Assembly: GCA_946122785.1 (NCBI GenBank)
Contig: CAMGYJ010000011.1
Span: 7,378,001 to 7,442,000, forward strand
DNA from: Linum tenue
Taxonomy: Eukaryota; Streptophyta; Magnoliopsida; Malpighiales; Linaceae
DNA length: 64,000 nt
Reading direction: 5' to 3'
Position numbers and translations under genes: made by a program. The first letter of the stretch is position 1. The number at the start of each line of letters is the position of its first letter. The notes under the pieces are model-generated. The model was given only the letters and a program-made list of their open reading frames with translations, was not told the DNA's origin and did not search any database. Positions 31,102-43,800 of this stretch are shown in pieces.

Positions 31102-31687
31102 TGTTTGAACCTAACTGAGTGTAGGAGGGAGGTTCGAGTAAGAGTTTGGGTCAAGAAGAAACGCGAGCGTCGGGTTTATCGGAGGGAGAAGGAAGGGTGA
31201 GTCAAGTGAGAGTGAGCTTTCGAACTCTTAGAGAGAGAAGTAGTTGTTATAGAGCGAGAATGGCTAAAAATCCGATCCCCTCACCCACCGTAGTAAATGC
31301 CATATTTATAGGCTTCATGGTGGTGGGTGAGTGGTTGACATAAGAGGGTATACAATAATGTGACTACTGGGATACAATGATGTGACCCATGATGTGACTA
31401 CTAGCATACTAAGGACTTCTAGGCCATCTCTCTACCTAGGATGAGTCAGAGATCCACTCATGACCCTGAGGTGACCACTCGCTGAGGAGGAGTGCGCTTC
31501 TCTCCTCTTCTGATTTGGCCTACGCTTGTCCTCTCCTAGCGCATGTAGTGGCGCTTAAGCTCTTCGCGCCAAGACGTGGTTGGCCACGATGAGGCGGCAC
31601 ACTCGGGGTCCTCGCGCCGCCGCGTCGGGATCTACTTAGCTGCGCCCGGTTCCTTGGCGTGATTAGGCCCGAGTCTTATCCCCAACA
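31102..31687 (-). repeat. 5' LTR of the Tat element (complete)
   Basis: 586 bp, with TGTTGGGG at the outer end and GGTTCAAACA at the inner end on the minus strand. The base composition changes sharply at 31687, where AT-rich host sequence starts. Confidence 0.92.
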
Positions 31688-32500
31688 CTAATGCATGGAT
31701 TCTATTGGGCTAACCACTAATCATAAAATAAAAAAGAGTTGAATGGGCCTGACCTACACGTGATTTGCCCATCAAGTAAAGCAAATGAACATCATGGGTT
31801 TGCCATTCTAAAACAAGCTATTTTCTCTAGCATAATATATATCATGCTATTATTTTATATCTTAGTGGCTAAAATATAATGTATTTTAAAGTTATTCAAT
31901 GGTTCAACCTCGACCAACCCAATTAGTCCAATTTATATCATTTCAAATATATATTATGTAATTATTTGATATCATAATGATTAAATTATAGTGTATATTA
32001 TAGAGAATCGTTTGGTATTTGTTAGTAAAAAACTAAACAGAAAGATCTATTTGGTTCTTTTTAACATTAAAACGATCCTAAACATTTTTAGTTTCCTTTC
32101 GAAATTCTATAGTTTTATTCCCGAATCAGTGATGTGTAAATGGCGAATTGCAGTCATCTCTTTTCTTTCATTATTTTTTATTTTCAAATAGAAAGTTTAA
32201 AAGTAAAGAATAATTAGACTTTGGCATGGGTCGGTCAAACATGCTGAATTTCAAGTTTTGGCCCATTTTGATCAAGTCTAATTTATAATCATATGATTCC
32301 CTGATACCCGATAAAAATCTCAATTCAAACCAGTTTGGCAGGTGAGTCCGTGTTTACCACCATTTTCTAGGGATACAGGAATGGTGGTTCCTATCCCAAA
32401 TCGTGTTGTTCATTCTTGATTTTTTTAGATTTTATCATGGCTTGGCAAAAAACCAGAAAGCACAATGATGACAAGATGAAAGTTTTATAAAGCAAATTAA

Positions 32501-32527
32501 TCGGCCAACGGGCCGAGTAAAAGCTAG
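32501..32527 (+). mobile_element. Helitron-like 3' terminus
   Basis: The stem TCGGCC (32501-32506) and GGCCGA (32511-32516) with loop AACG is followed by GTAAAAG and CTAG (32524-32527). The sequence matches the ends at 5066-5093 and 62061-62088 closely. The following base is C rather than T, so the last base or two may have changed. Confidence 0.55.
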
Positions 32528-32830
32528 CAACGATTGTGAGATGCTCATTTCCCGAAAACTTGCGGGATAGACAATTTTTTATTCGAGTTTCTGAAATTCG
32601 GTTTCTATAGAACTTACTCCACCTCATCATATTATCAGAAACAATATTGTTTCACAAGGTAACAGGTACTTAATTTTGGTTCATAAGGCTGATTTTTGAT
32701 TCGTTGCATCATTTCTGTCTCTTTCCTACTAAAATTCACTATTTTTATCACGTGTTTCCCAAAAAAAAAAACTAAACAACAATAAGCTATATACCCCATT
32801 ACATTATCAAATTTCATATCTCACCTTCTT

Positions 32831-32858
32831 CCGACCAAATGGCCGGGACCCACGCTAG
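32831..32858 (+). mobile_element. Helitron-like 3' terminus (degenerate stem)
   Basis: CCGACC and GGCCGG around AAAT form an imperfect stem, followed by CTAG at 32855-32858 and a T. It is similar in layout to the end at 32501-32527 but more diverged. Confidence 0.42.
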
Positions 32859-33156
32859 TATGCATGTATCCACATGCTTTACTCATTCTTATAAACACAG
32901 AAGCAACATATGATTTCAATGAATATGAATGAGCATGCTAGTTACTTCTCCAGACTTTGCCAAGGTATCCCATAGTTTTCGACCATGAAGCTTCCCGTAT
33001 TGTTTCGTCCATCAGAGAACAGTTGATGGACGTTTCAGGGGACTACAAGCACTAGGAATCTACGCTATCTCGATTCTCTCTCTGACACTGGGAGATTATA
33101 CGAGATGCGATTGATGATGTTGCATGTTAGGTTTACCAACAGAGTCACAAGTTAGG

Positions 33157-33532
33157 TGTTAGACATATAATTCGTAGAATAATAATAATTAATAATGTTA
33201 GTTAAGTAGGGTTAGGCGTGCTAACCTATACCGATTAGGTTAGGATTAGTTCATTAGGGTTTTGGGTTTATTTCCTATAAATATGTACTTTGGGTTTACG
33301 TCATAATCAGTGAAGAAAAGTATTAAGCAAAATATCCTTCTAAACCTAATTTCTCTCAAGTCCTAATTTCTATCCTCTCCTAATTCAAGGCCTCGGGCGA
33401 TTCCCAATTCTATAATGTTCTTTCTCATCTAAATTCCTAATTCTTTCTCTCAATCCCTAAACCCCTAATTGTTACGATAATTACAGGTGCCGAAGATCAT
33501 TTCCTAGAATCCCTAGAAGCGGGGTTCTTTCA
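33157..33532 (+). repeat. LTR1 of the array
   Basis: 376 bp from TGTTAGACAT to GTTCTTTCA, with a promoter-like CCTATAAATATG in the middle and pyrimidine-rich CCTAATTCC repeats in U5. Followed by the primer-binding site at 33534. Confidence 0.8.
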
Positions 33533-33735
33533 TTGGTATCAGAGCCGTGGTTGCAGGCACTCGTACCGGAACCATGTTGAGGTTCGAAGAGCTCTCGATC
33601 AGCAAACTCACAAAGATGTTGAAGTCGAAGCAAGAAGTGGTGTGGAAGAACGAGGTTACCTCGTCCTTGCCGCTGTCAGCGAACATCGCACGGACTGTTC
33701 CACCCAAAACAGCAACCGTCGCGACAAAGGAGTAG

Positions 33736-34173
33736 ATGAAGGAAGATCCACCGCCAGTGTCGAAGGCAGGAAGCTCGGCTCCTAGCCGTCGGGTCGAAGA
33801 CGCGCCGCCAGAGGAGACCGCCGCATCAAACCTCCCTCACAGCCTTCTTGAGATCGTGTCTCCGACGAACGCGGTGAAGCGAGCATCGCCAAAGAAAGAT
33901 CCGCCAAAGAGAAAGTCGCTGGAGAAGCCGGCGATGAAGAGGGACATCGCAGCCGCAGGGAAGAGGGTGAAGGGTGACTCGTCGCGGGAGGACAGAACGA
34001 CAAAGAAGCCGCCAGACGACGAGACGTTGTCGGAGGATGAGATGGAGAGAAGGCGGCAGCGAAGTCGGATCGGCCACCTGACCGTCCGAGTATCGCGCTC
34101 TGCCGGAGGAGGAAGTGACGGAGAAGAAGACGAAGGAGGTCGGCGGCTGCGTCTCTCCTCTCGTGAGCGCTAG
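33736..34173 (+). pseudogene. Lys/Glu-rich retroelement ORF, copy 1 (frame-disrupted)
   Basis: 145 codons beginning M-K-E-D-P-P-P-V-S-K-A-G-S-S, Lys-, Pro- and Glu-rich, equivalent to the first part of the 212-codon ORF in copy 2. A 1-base change near 34085 moves it into another frame and an early stop. No known gag domain is recognisable. Confidence 0.55.
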
Positions 34174-34741
34174 GTCGGCCACCTTGGACCGAGCAACCCA
34201 TCAGCAACAGCTTTCACATTTGGGCCGGGCTGTGGTTCTGTTTGTTGGGTCCTCTTTGGGCCGAGACTTTCGGGCCGTCTTATTAGATGGGATGGAGCGA
34301 GTGGGCCGAGAGCTAGCATTCGATGGGCTCGTTCAAGTATGGCTGAATCAGCTAGGTCCGTGTTCTTGGAGGGAGATTGAGCCCAACATAGTTTGGGTGT
34401 GGAAGAAGGTGGGCTTGGAATCTAAAAGTTTAGCTTATGAACTTTTAAAAGAGTTTAGCCCAAGTTTACATAGAAGAGAGTTCTCTCTTCTACCAAAAAA
34501 TGAAGAAGAGAGTTCTCTAACTCTTATTTGGTTGACTTCAAAAGAGAAGAGCAAGAACTGTATGGCTGGAAACAAGGTGATGGATGTCTCATGGAAGAAG
34601 AAGAGTCGAAGAAAGTCGAAGTTGCTGGAACGAAGTTCGGTCATAAGATGGAGCGAAATTGGAAGAGTAGAAAACGGAAGATCAAGAATACGGAAGTTGA
34701 CTGCAACCTTGAGGACAAGGTCGCTTCGAAGGAGGGTGGAA

Positions 34742-35113
34742 TGTTAGACATATAATTAGTAGAATAATAATTAATAATGTTAGTTAAGTAGGGTTAGGCG
34801 GTTAACCTAGGCCGATTAGGTTAGGATTAGTTCATTAGGGTTTTGGGTTTATTTCCTATAAATATGTACTTTGGGTTTACGTCATAATCAGTGGAGAAAA
34901 GTATTAAGCAAAATATCCTTCTAAACCTAATTCCTCTCAACTCCTAATTTCTATCCTCTCCTAATTCAAGGCATCGGGCGATTCCCAATTCTATTATGTT
35001 CTTTCTCATCTAAATCCCTAATTCTTTCTCTCAATCCCTAAATCCCTAATTGTTACGATAATTACAGGTGCCGAATATCAGTTCATAGAATCCCTAGAAG
35101 CAGGGTTCTTTCC
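34742..35113 (+). repeat. LTR2 of the array (shared by two elements)
   Basis: 372 bp, very similar to LTR1. It acts as the 3' LTR of internal 1 (purine tract immediately before it) and the 5' LTR of internal 2 (primer-binding site TTGGTATCAGAGCC at 35114). Confidence 0.82.
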
Positions 35114-35315
35114 TTGGTATCAGAGCCGTGGTTGCAGGCACTCGTACCAGACCATGTCGAGATTCGAAGAGCTCTCGATCAGCGAACTCACAAAGATGTT
35201 GAAGTCGAAGCTAGAAGTGGTGTGGAAGAACAAGGTTACCTCGTCCTTGCCACTGTCCGCGAACATCACGCGGACTGCTCCACCCAAAACTGCAACCGCC
35301 GCGGCAAAGGAGTAG

Positions 35316-35954
35316 ATGAAGGAAGATCCACCGCCAGTGTCGAAGGCAGGAAGCTCGACTCCTAGCCATCGGGTCGAAGACGCGCCGCCGGAGGAGACCG
35401 CCGCATCGAACCTCCATCACAGCCTTCTTGAGATCGTGTCTTCGACGAACGGGGTGAAGCGACCATCGCCAAAGAAAGATCGGCCAAAGAGAAAGTCGTC
35501 GGAGAAGCCGACGATGAAGAGGGACATCGCAGCCGCAGGGAAGAGGGTGAAGGGTGACTCGTCGCGGGAGGACAGAACGACAAAGAAGTCGCCGGACGAC
35601 GAGACGCTGTCGGAGGATGAGATGGAGAGAAAGGCGGCGGCGAAGTCGGGTCGGCCACCTGACCGTCCGAGTGATCGCGCTCTGCCGGAGGAGGAAGTGA
35701 CGGAGAAGAAGACGAAGGAGGTCGGCGGCTGCGTCTCTCCTCTCGTGAGCGCTAGGTCGGCCACCTTGGACCGAGCAACCCATCAGCAACAGCTTTCACA
35801 TTTGGGCCGGGCTGTGGTTCTGTTTGCTGGGTCCCCTTTGGGCCGAGACTTTCGGGCCGTCTTATTAGATGAGATGGAGCGAGTGGGCCGAGAGCTAGCA
35901 TTCGATGGGCTCGTTCAAGTATGGCTGAATCAGCAAGGTGGGCCGAGTTCTTGA
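35316..35954 (+). CDS. Lys/Glu-rich 212-aa ORF of the non-autonomous LTR element
   Basis: The longest open frame in the array. It follows a 54-codon leader frame (M-S-R-F-E-E-L-S-I-S-E-L-T-K-M-L-K) that starts just after the primer-binding site and stops just before this ATG. The protein is basic and low-complexity at first (K-K-D-R-P-K-R-K-S-S-E-K, then D-D-E-T-L-S-E-D-E-M-E-R-K), then has a more globular end (G-R-A-V-V-L-F-A-G, V-G-R-E-L-A-F-D-G-L-V-Q-V-W-L). It shows no zinc knuckle or gag core. Both frames may be remnants of a gag gene joined across a deletion. Confidence 0.5.
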   Translation: MKEDPPPVSKAGSSTPSHRVEDAPPEETAASNLHHSLLEIVSSTNGVKRPSPKKDRPKRKSSEKPTMKRDIAAAGKRVKGDSSREDRTTKKSPDDETLSEDEMERKAAAKSGRPPDRPSDRALPEEEVTEKKTKEVGGCVSPLVSARSATLDRATHQQQLSHLGRAVVLFAGSPLGRDFRAVLLDEMERVGRELAFDGLVQVWLNQQGGPSS

Positions 35955-36332
35955 AGGGAGATTGAGCCTAACATAGTTTGGGTGTGGAAGAAGGTGAGCT
36001 TGGAGTCTAAAAGTTTAGCTGATAAACTTTTAAAAGAGTTCAGCCCAAGTTTACATAGAAGAGAGTTCTCTCTTCTACCAAAAAAAAAAAAAAAAGAAGA
36101 GAGTTCTTTAACTCTTATTTGGTGGACTTCAAAAGAGAAGAGCAAGAACTGTATGGCTGGAAACAAGGTGATGGATGTCTCATGGCAGAAGAAGAGTCGA
36201 AGAAAGTCGAAGTTGCTGGAACAAGGTTCGGTCATAAGATGGAGCGAAATTGGAAGCGTAGAAAACGGAAGATCAAGAATACGGAAGTTGACTGCAACCT
36301 TGAGGACAAGGTCGCTTCGAAGGAGGGTGGAA

Positions 36333-37070
36333 TGTTAGACATATAATTAGTAGAATAATAATAATTAATAATGTTAGTTAAGTAGGGTTAGGCGGCTAAC
36401 CTAGGTCGATTAGGTTAGGATTAGTTCATTAGGGTTTATTTCCTATAAATATGTACTTTGGGTTTACGTCATAATCAGTGAAGAAAAGTATTAAGCAAAA
36501 TATCCTTCTAAACCTAATTCCTCTCAACTCCTAATTTCTATCCTCTCCTAATTCAAGGCCTCGGGCGATTCCCAATTCTATTATGTTCTTTCTCATCTAA
36601 ATCCCTAATTCTTTCTCTCAATCCCTAAATCCCTAATTGTTACGATAATTACGGTGTTAGCAATATATATTATTAGAATAATAATAATAATAATTAATAG
36701 TGTTATGCGGGTTAGGCGGCTAGGGTGGCCGAGTAGATTAGGGTTAATTGTTAGGGTTTTGAGTTTATTTACTATGTATATGTACTTTGGGTTTACGTCA
36801 TAATGAATCAAGAATAGTATTAAGCAAAGTATCCTTCTAAACCTAATTCCTCTCAACTCCTAATTTCTATTCTCTCCCAATCCAAGGCTAGGCCGATTCC
36901 CAATTCTATCCTGTTCTTTCTCATCCAAATCCCTAATCTCAACCCTAAATCCCTATTCGTTACGATAATTGCGGGTGCCGAAGATCAGTCCCTAGAATCC
37001 TTAACAAGAGGGTTCTTTCATACGGGTGCCGAAGATTAGTTCCTAGAATCCCTAGAAGCGGGGTTCTTTC
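36333..37070 (+). repeat. LTR3 fused to a diverged LTR4
   Basis: LTR3 (36333-36654) lacks the last 50 or so bases and runs directly into LTR4 (36655-37020), which starts TGTTAGCAATA and is clearly more diverged. The terminal segment GGGTGCCGAAGAT...TTCTTTC then occurs twice (about 36972-37020 and 37024-37071) before the third primer-binding site. This points to at least two recombination or insertion events. Confidence 0.75.
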
Positions 37071-37545
37071 CTTGGTATCAGAGCCGTGGTTGCAGGCACT
37101 CGTACCGGAACCATGTCGAGATTCGAAGAGCTCTCGATCAGCGAACTCACAAAAATGTTGAAGTCGAAGCGGGAAGCGATGTGGAAGAACGAGGTTACCT
37201 CGTCCTTGCCGCTATCCGCGAACATCGTGCGGACTGCTCCACCCAAAACCGAACCGCCGCGCCAAAGGAGTCGATGAAGGAAGACCCACCTCCAATGTCG
37301 AAAGCAGGAAGCTCGACTCCTAGCCGTCGGGTCGAAGACGCGCCGCCGGAGGAGAGCGCCGCTTCGAACCTCCCTCATAGCCTTCTTGAGATCACGTCTC
37401 CAACGAACGGGGTGAAGCTAGCATCGCCAAAGAAAGATCCGTCGAAGAGAAAGTCGCCGGAGAAGCCGACAATGAAGAGGGACATCGCAGCGGCAGGGAA
37501 GAGGGTGAAAGATGACTCATCGTGGGAGGACAGAACGATATAAAT

Positions 37546-37899
37546 ATCCGAATAATAAGTAAATGACAAATAGCCCCACATAAATGTGTTGCTGACATTA
37601 GGCTGTACCATATAAAAAGAAATTCATGCATATTCGCATTTCGCAATGTGTTTGTGAAGAAGAACAAAGAAATGGTATGTGTTGTTTTTGTTCACTGCTT
37701 GTCATCTGCACCTGGCGGTGCAAAAACTTCTGTATGATACGACTAATCATGCTCATAGCGTTTTTGTTCTCATATCATTGAGGCATCGTGTTCTTCTTAG
37801 ACCTGTTAGCTTGTATAACGCTTACATGATCTCTAAGACCAATTTGACTAACATTACAAGGTGATATGAAAGAAATACCTAATGATGACCACATGTCAA
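37546..37899. other. 3' flank of CTC1
   Basis: No gene was seen. The stretch between the truncated third internal copy of the LTR array and the CTC1 stop codon probably includes the CTC1 3' UTR. Confidence 0.4.
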
Positions 37900-40800
37900 C
37901 TAACTATCTAAGAGCTCTTGCATCATGCGCCTGGCATTAGTGAGAGTATCAGGGAAACAAATCTCTGATGCCCACATGTTTTGACCAGCAGGAATAGTTG
38001 TTCCGGTATGTTTAAGCTGCTCGGTCTCTAGCTCCACAACAGTATTCGCATCCATCAAGCTTCCAACCACAGCCTGTACACACATGGAAAGAAAGGTTGA
38101 GACGGCAAGCATCAGTTGAGTTCATATGAAAAACTAGTAAACAAACTAGTGCAACGTCGTTGAATATCACAAACTTACCAAGATCGAACCAAAGCAAGAA
38201 TTGAAGGCGATGAATTTTAGGAAGTACTCGTCAAAGGCACTGAGAGTACTACCCGAACTGACTGAGACAGTGAGATCTTGATAGCAGGAATCGGCTGGTG
38301 GTCCACAGTTCTTGATAGTTACTCTGTTATGCTTGTTTATTATTCTTTCGAGATGATGCATTATGGATCTAAATGGACCATTTCCCATCGCCATCCACTT
38401 CAACGAGTAGCCACCCAAAGCTCTAAGGGAGAGTTCCTCATGAAGCCGTAATAGAGTTGCTGCTCTTTGACCACTAGCCCAGCAAAAGCAAGATGAGGAT
38501 CCATCATCTATGATCAATCACAAAGAATAAAAAGAATCAGATAGCCAGAAAGCGGGACCTTCATATTGATTTAGCTGACTGGTTGATGAAGGTTTTCAGA
38601 CCATTAAAACGCAACCTAAAAAGTGTAAACTAAAAACCAGCATCTGCTAGAAGATCAGTGCCTGAATATTAAAGAAATCAAAATCAGAAAGCTAGCGGTC
38701 CGGCTTATCCATAACCTAAACATTGTTATTATGTATTTCATATCACAGAGAAAAGGTTACCCAGAAGAAATCCTGCTAGAGGAATGTCCAGAAAGTGTGC
38801 CACTGAGTGAACATTTGAGTTTAGACTGTCACGTTTCCTTCTCTTCTCTAGGACCAAAACATGGATGCTAACTACCTACACACGTCAAAAGATCATGTCA
38901 ATGATATCTAAAGAGCATTTTCAGATAGGAAGACATCAATCATAAACAATAAGATGCATGTATTTAGGTCTAACAGATAAGGTATAACTTACCCTGCAAT
39001 TGAATCGCATGGGCTTGCTATCTAGGAACTGATGGAGCTCTGACAACATTCCAAAGGTAACATTATTCAAAGATGAAGTAGAAAAATTCTTCGTTACCAA
39101 AGGGTTGCTGGCAGATTCATCAACAGTAAATGCCTTCGTTACCAAAGTGTTGTTGGCAGCTTTATCAGCATCTAATTCAGGTGCAACCCTAATAGAGTTG
39201 ACTACTATAAATGAAATAGGTGTGAGCATCAATCTATTGGATCCCCTGCAAAAATAAATTTATGAGGATAAAGATTTACTACAATTGACACAACAAGGGA
39301 AGTCCTGAATGTTAACCAGTTAATATCGGTGCTAAAGAACTTCATTGATACCTCGATTTTAGAACCCGATAAAAGGATGCAGTGACACCTGGGCCAAATC
39401 CAACAGGATATGATTGTCTGCTTACTGATCCAATAATGCACACCTGTGAAAATATAGAACTTCAAACGGTAAGTGTGCTTCCTACCTGGATATATGACCA
39501 ATGCCCCGCTGTCACCCAAAATTCAGTAAGCTAATTACCATTTGATCATCCACCAAAACCAGCATATGAACAGAACTTTTAATCCCCTGAAAAGCTCTTG
39601 CTTGAGGAATACCATCTGTCATTTCATTCCCTGAATTAAGATGTGGACAATCGCAATCCAAACCGTGGATGGATATCACACATCCACTTATAGATATTAA
39701 TCGTCCCACATGAAATATGCCACTCATATCGCCAAGATTCTCGTCCTTATCAAAAGGCACAGAAAGAAGTCTGATGCTTTCTTTATGCTTTGCCTCCAAT
39801 ACACATATTACACTGGCAGGAAGATAAAGACAAACATCTGCACAAATTTCAGGAGAACTGAAATTTTTATTCCGCAGAAGTAGCTCAATGTCATCTCCCG
39901 CCTGGCTGTCCCCATTGCAGGAAGTCCCATCCCTCGGGGAGGGATACTTTGATAGTTTATTATTTGGGAAACCCTCATCAGCAGAGAAAGAAAGGCTCCA
40001 TAGATGTATGTTGGAATTAACAAGAACCTTACCACTGCTAAACTTGTTACACCCCTTACTAGCACACAGACAGTCTTCTGCATGATGTTTTATGATGTAA
40101 AATACACCAATCTGCAACAACTGGAATTTTGAAAAACAATGAATACAGGTAGTGGCGAAGCTTAAATTTGATTAGCACCAAAAACAAAGGAGATTTAGCA
40201 CACCTGATACTTGAAATTATTTGTCGAATCAAATTCCAGCAGCATCTTCTGTGTTCTTGGCTCATGGTTAACCCTATTCTTCACATTACATTGTGTGCAG
40301 AACTTCCCCAAGACATCCAAGTTGTAACTACTGGCAGTTCTTATAGTGGCAGAACAAAAAATCTCAGGAGAAATAAGATTGCTACATGTTGAGTTGGTGG
40401 AATCACTGACAGAAGAAGAATAACAATTCTGTTCATTGCCAAAATATCTTGGGTTATCTGCTGGTAGTGAAACATCTGAGTGGCCTGATGTTGCATCAGA
40501 TTTATACTTCTTATTGGGATAACCGCCATGTTGTGAGCAAGCATTCATTTCATTGTTTGAAAGCTTACTTGAATGTCTATTTCCATCTTTACCAGAAAGA
40601 AACAGCTCCCAAGACAAGACAATGGCCTCAGCGAATGCAGTACACCCATCTGATATAACTGGGACACCTTGAAACTGCAAAATGAAAACACGATTCCTAA
40701 CTCATAAAGCAAACATACCACCTCTATTTCTTTTGGTTGTCTACTTACGTATATGATGGTCATGAACGATGGCTAACAATAAAGGCTTGCCTCTTTCTAG

Positions 40801-43800
40801 GGAAAAGGCATTCAGATAAACATACCTTTTGTACAAGAGGATACTTATGTGTGACTAATAGTACATGGAAATTTCCACTTTGGAGCTCCTTGCTACTATC
40901 ACTGCTGCACAAAGAATGATAGAAGGGACCATTTTGACATCCAGCATTCCTTAAGCAGAAATAAGCATAAACCGACAAGTTTGTTTCTCTAGCTGAAGGT
41001 GTTAAGTGAAATATATGTCTGCAAGAGATAGAACGATGGTGAAGCAGCTCTGATTGACATGGCGAATTCGGCTTGCCCTCGACGATAATACTAAAGTTTA
41101 CAACCTGCGCAAAAGACAAGACAGTTTAGACCCTATCTTCTGTAACATATGCTTCTTAAACTATTAAAAGAGATAACTCCAAAACATGAGAATTCTCTGT
41201 AACCTTATAGATAGTGTTGATGTTCCAAGTTGATGGAAGGTCTGGCACTATGGCATCAATGCTGCCAGTGGCATCTACTAACTGTAGCCTCCCAGAAGCA
41301 GAAGAAATCTGGGAGAAGAAAAAACATTTATTACCTACAATCAAATGAATGTATGAGTTTCCTTATTCATCTAAATGAAACACATAACAGATACATCAAC
41401 GATAACAACCATAAGAATCCGAGACAAGTATCAAAAAATGGTGACAACTTATGGGGATACAGCAGACTGCTACAACTGAAGCAATCCAGCAAATTACTAA
41501 GTTTAAAAGATAATGTAGAAACCAAGTAGCCATGCCAACAATATCCATGTACTCACTTTGGCATTGAACAGTCCTTTTTCATTTATTAATGCATCGACAT
41601 GTATCCCCGCAAAGCCCGTCACTCATGGAACAGAACATTCTGCTACAACTTTCCTCCAACAAGGTCCCATAGACTTCATATATACACTCGTTTTTCAGAC
41701 TTACTGTTAGAAACCGGCGGGTTGGGCCGGTTGGGTGAGGGAGTGGCAGTTTTGTTATTTTCATCATTCAGCTTTTGTATTTAAGAGGAGAGAACACTAT
41801 TCTGCAGAGTTAGTCAATTATCAATATTATCAATCAAAATCCCTAATTCCCAATTCTCTCTATCTCTTGTTCTTCCCCAATTCTTCTCAAATCCCTAATT
41901 TCTTCTCTTCTCAATCCCTAATTCCCTTGTGGAACTTCTTTGTTTCTAACATCTGGTATCAGAGCCCCGTTCCGATCTGTGAGTTCTTCTTAACTCCAAC
42001 AGGGACAGCTTAGAAACCAGGGAATCGGCAATGGAAAAATCAGAACTGTCATGGGCTCAGAAGCGAGAGAGGCTGTGGCAGATCGCGGATTATTGGAGGA
42101 AGAGGCAGCGGCGTTCGGCCAGGCCGACCGAGGCGCGGTGGGCGGCGCGCGGCAGGAGGCGGCGCGCGAGAGGGTCGAGGTCGGTGCGGAGGGCGGCGCG
42201 CGGCTGGTGGCGGCGTACGCGGTGATCGAGGAGGGCGCGGGGCGGAGCCCGACCGGCGGGGCTGGCGGGGAGGCGTTGAGGTGCGCGCGGCCTGCGGTGG
42301 AGGGCGAGGCCGATGGCGGCTGCGCCGGTGATGGCCGGGTCGCGGGCGAGGAAGGAGGGGGGGCGGCGGCGATTTCCCTACACTCTGTAGCTGGGATTTC
42401 GTCGCCCGGAACCCTGAGATTTCGAGCAAGGGTGGCCGGGCAGCAGGGTCTTGTCCTCGTTGATAGTGGGGCCTCGTTGAATTTCATCGGGGAAGACTTT
42501 GCTAAGACTTTACAGGTGACCGCGAGTCCGACGAGACCGGTGGTGGTCCGGGTGGCTAATGGGGCGCCGTTGCGGTGCGTCGAGGTGTACAGGGACTTGG
42601 CATTGGAGATTCAAGGCCTGGAGGTTGTCACTGACCTCTATGTGCTGCCTTTGCGCGGGTTCGACATTATCCTCGGTATACCTTGGCTGCAGAGCCTAGG
42701 ACCGATTACCAGTGATTGGCGAAGGCTGACGATGTGCTTCAAGTGGAGGGATAAGGAGTGGAGTCTGAGAGGCTTGACCACCGCCATTGGGCCGATCGAT
42801 ATGGAGGAGTGCGCGAAGGGGGAGGACACCGAGCTCGCTGTCCTATGCTGGCCTCTATTTGCAGCAGGGAAGCCGGAGGTTGATGGGGAGATGCAGGAGC
42901 TGTTAGACCGGTATCCCGAGCTGTTCAGGGCGCCGACCACTCTTCCGCCTCATAGGCAGGTGGATCATCAGATTTGTCTGAAGGAGGGAGTGGAAGCAGT
43001 GAATGTGAGGCCATACCGTTATGGGCACTCGCAGAAGGGGGAGATCGAGAAACAGGTAGAGGAGATGCTTGCGACCGGACTGATCCGGCCTAGCACCAGT
43101 CCTTTTTCTTCGCCGGTGTTGCTGGTTAAGAAGAAGGATGGGACTTGGAGATTCTGCACAGACTACCGGGCTCTCAACAAGGCGACCGTGAAGGATCGGT
43201 TTCCGATCCCGACAGTGGATGACATGTTAGATGAGCTGCATGGGTCGAGCTATTTCACTAAGCTCGACTTGAGAGCCGGTTACCATCAGATCAGGATGCA
43301 GGAGGAGGATGTGCCCAAAACCGCATTCCGCACTCATAATGGCCACTATGAGTATTTGGTCATGTCATTTGGGCTGTGCAATGCTCCTTCGACGTTTCAG
43401 GCTGCCATGAACGACATTTTTCGGCCTCTCCTGAGACGGTATGTCTTGGTATTCTTTGATGATATACTGGTTTATAGTCCTACTTGGGAGGACCATTTGA
43501 GACATTTGCAGGAGGTGTTTGAGATTCTTCGGAGGCACCAGTACTATGTCAAGGCCTCCAAGTGTGAGTTTGGGGTGCAGAAGGTGGATTACCTGGGTCA
43601 TGTGGTGACGCCTCAGGGAGTACAGGTGGACCAGGCCAAGATTCGAGCCATGGTGGACTGGCCCGTGCCCACCAATGTGACCGAGTTGCGTGGCTTCCTG
43701 GGACTGACTGGGTACTACCGTAAGTTTGTGTAGGGATACAGTATGATCGCGAGACCTCTGACGGACTTGCTGAAGAAAGGGGGGTTTGGTTGGTCACCGC

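Larger units (their letters stand above)
20935..31687 (-). mobile_element. Tat-lineage Ty3/gypsy retrotransposon with an extra antisense gene
   Basis: The element is 10.75 kb and reads on the minus strand. The 5' LTR is at the right (31102-31687) and the 3' LTR at the left (20935-21483). Next to the 5' LTR lies a primer-binding site, TGGCGCCCACCGTGGGGCC (complement of 31081-31099). Next to the 3' LTR lies a purine tract (complement of 21484-21497). Gag and pol fill 25744-31052, pol having two RNase H domains and no chromodomain, as in the Tat lineage. A spliced ORF on the plus strand (22254-24930) lies between pol and the 3' LTR. The left LTR lacks its outer 37 bp, and no target duplication is seen. 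Confidence 0.92.
31688..33156. other. AT-rich stretch without genes, holding two Helitron-like ends
   Basis: No supported coding region. A degenerate duplication of about 55 bp occurs at 31840-31890 and 31945-32000 (ATATCAT...TTATTTTATATC and its variant). Two hairpin-plus-CTAG termini lie at 32501-32527 and 32831-32858. Confidence 0.45.
33157..37545 (+). mobile_element. Tandem array of pol-less LTR retroelements sharing LTRs
   Basis: Order: LTR1 (33157-33532), internal 1 (to 34741), LTR2 (34742-35113), internal 2 (to 36332), LTR3 (36333-36654, missing its 3' end), a diverged LTR4 (36655-37020), a 50-bp repeat of the LTR 3' end (to about 37070), and internal 3 (truncated near 37545). Each internal part starts with a tRNA-Met-type primer-binding site (TGGTATCAGAGCC). 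The complete ones end in AAGGAGGGTGGAA before TGTTAGAC. Internal parts are about 1.2 kb with no protease, RT or integrase. The chain of LTR-internal-LTR-internal-LTR is what unequal recombination between LTRs produces. Confidence 0.85.
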
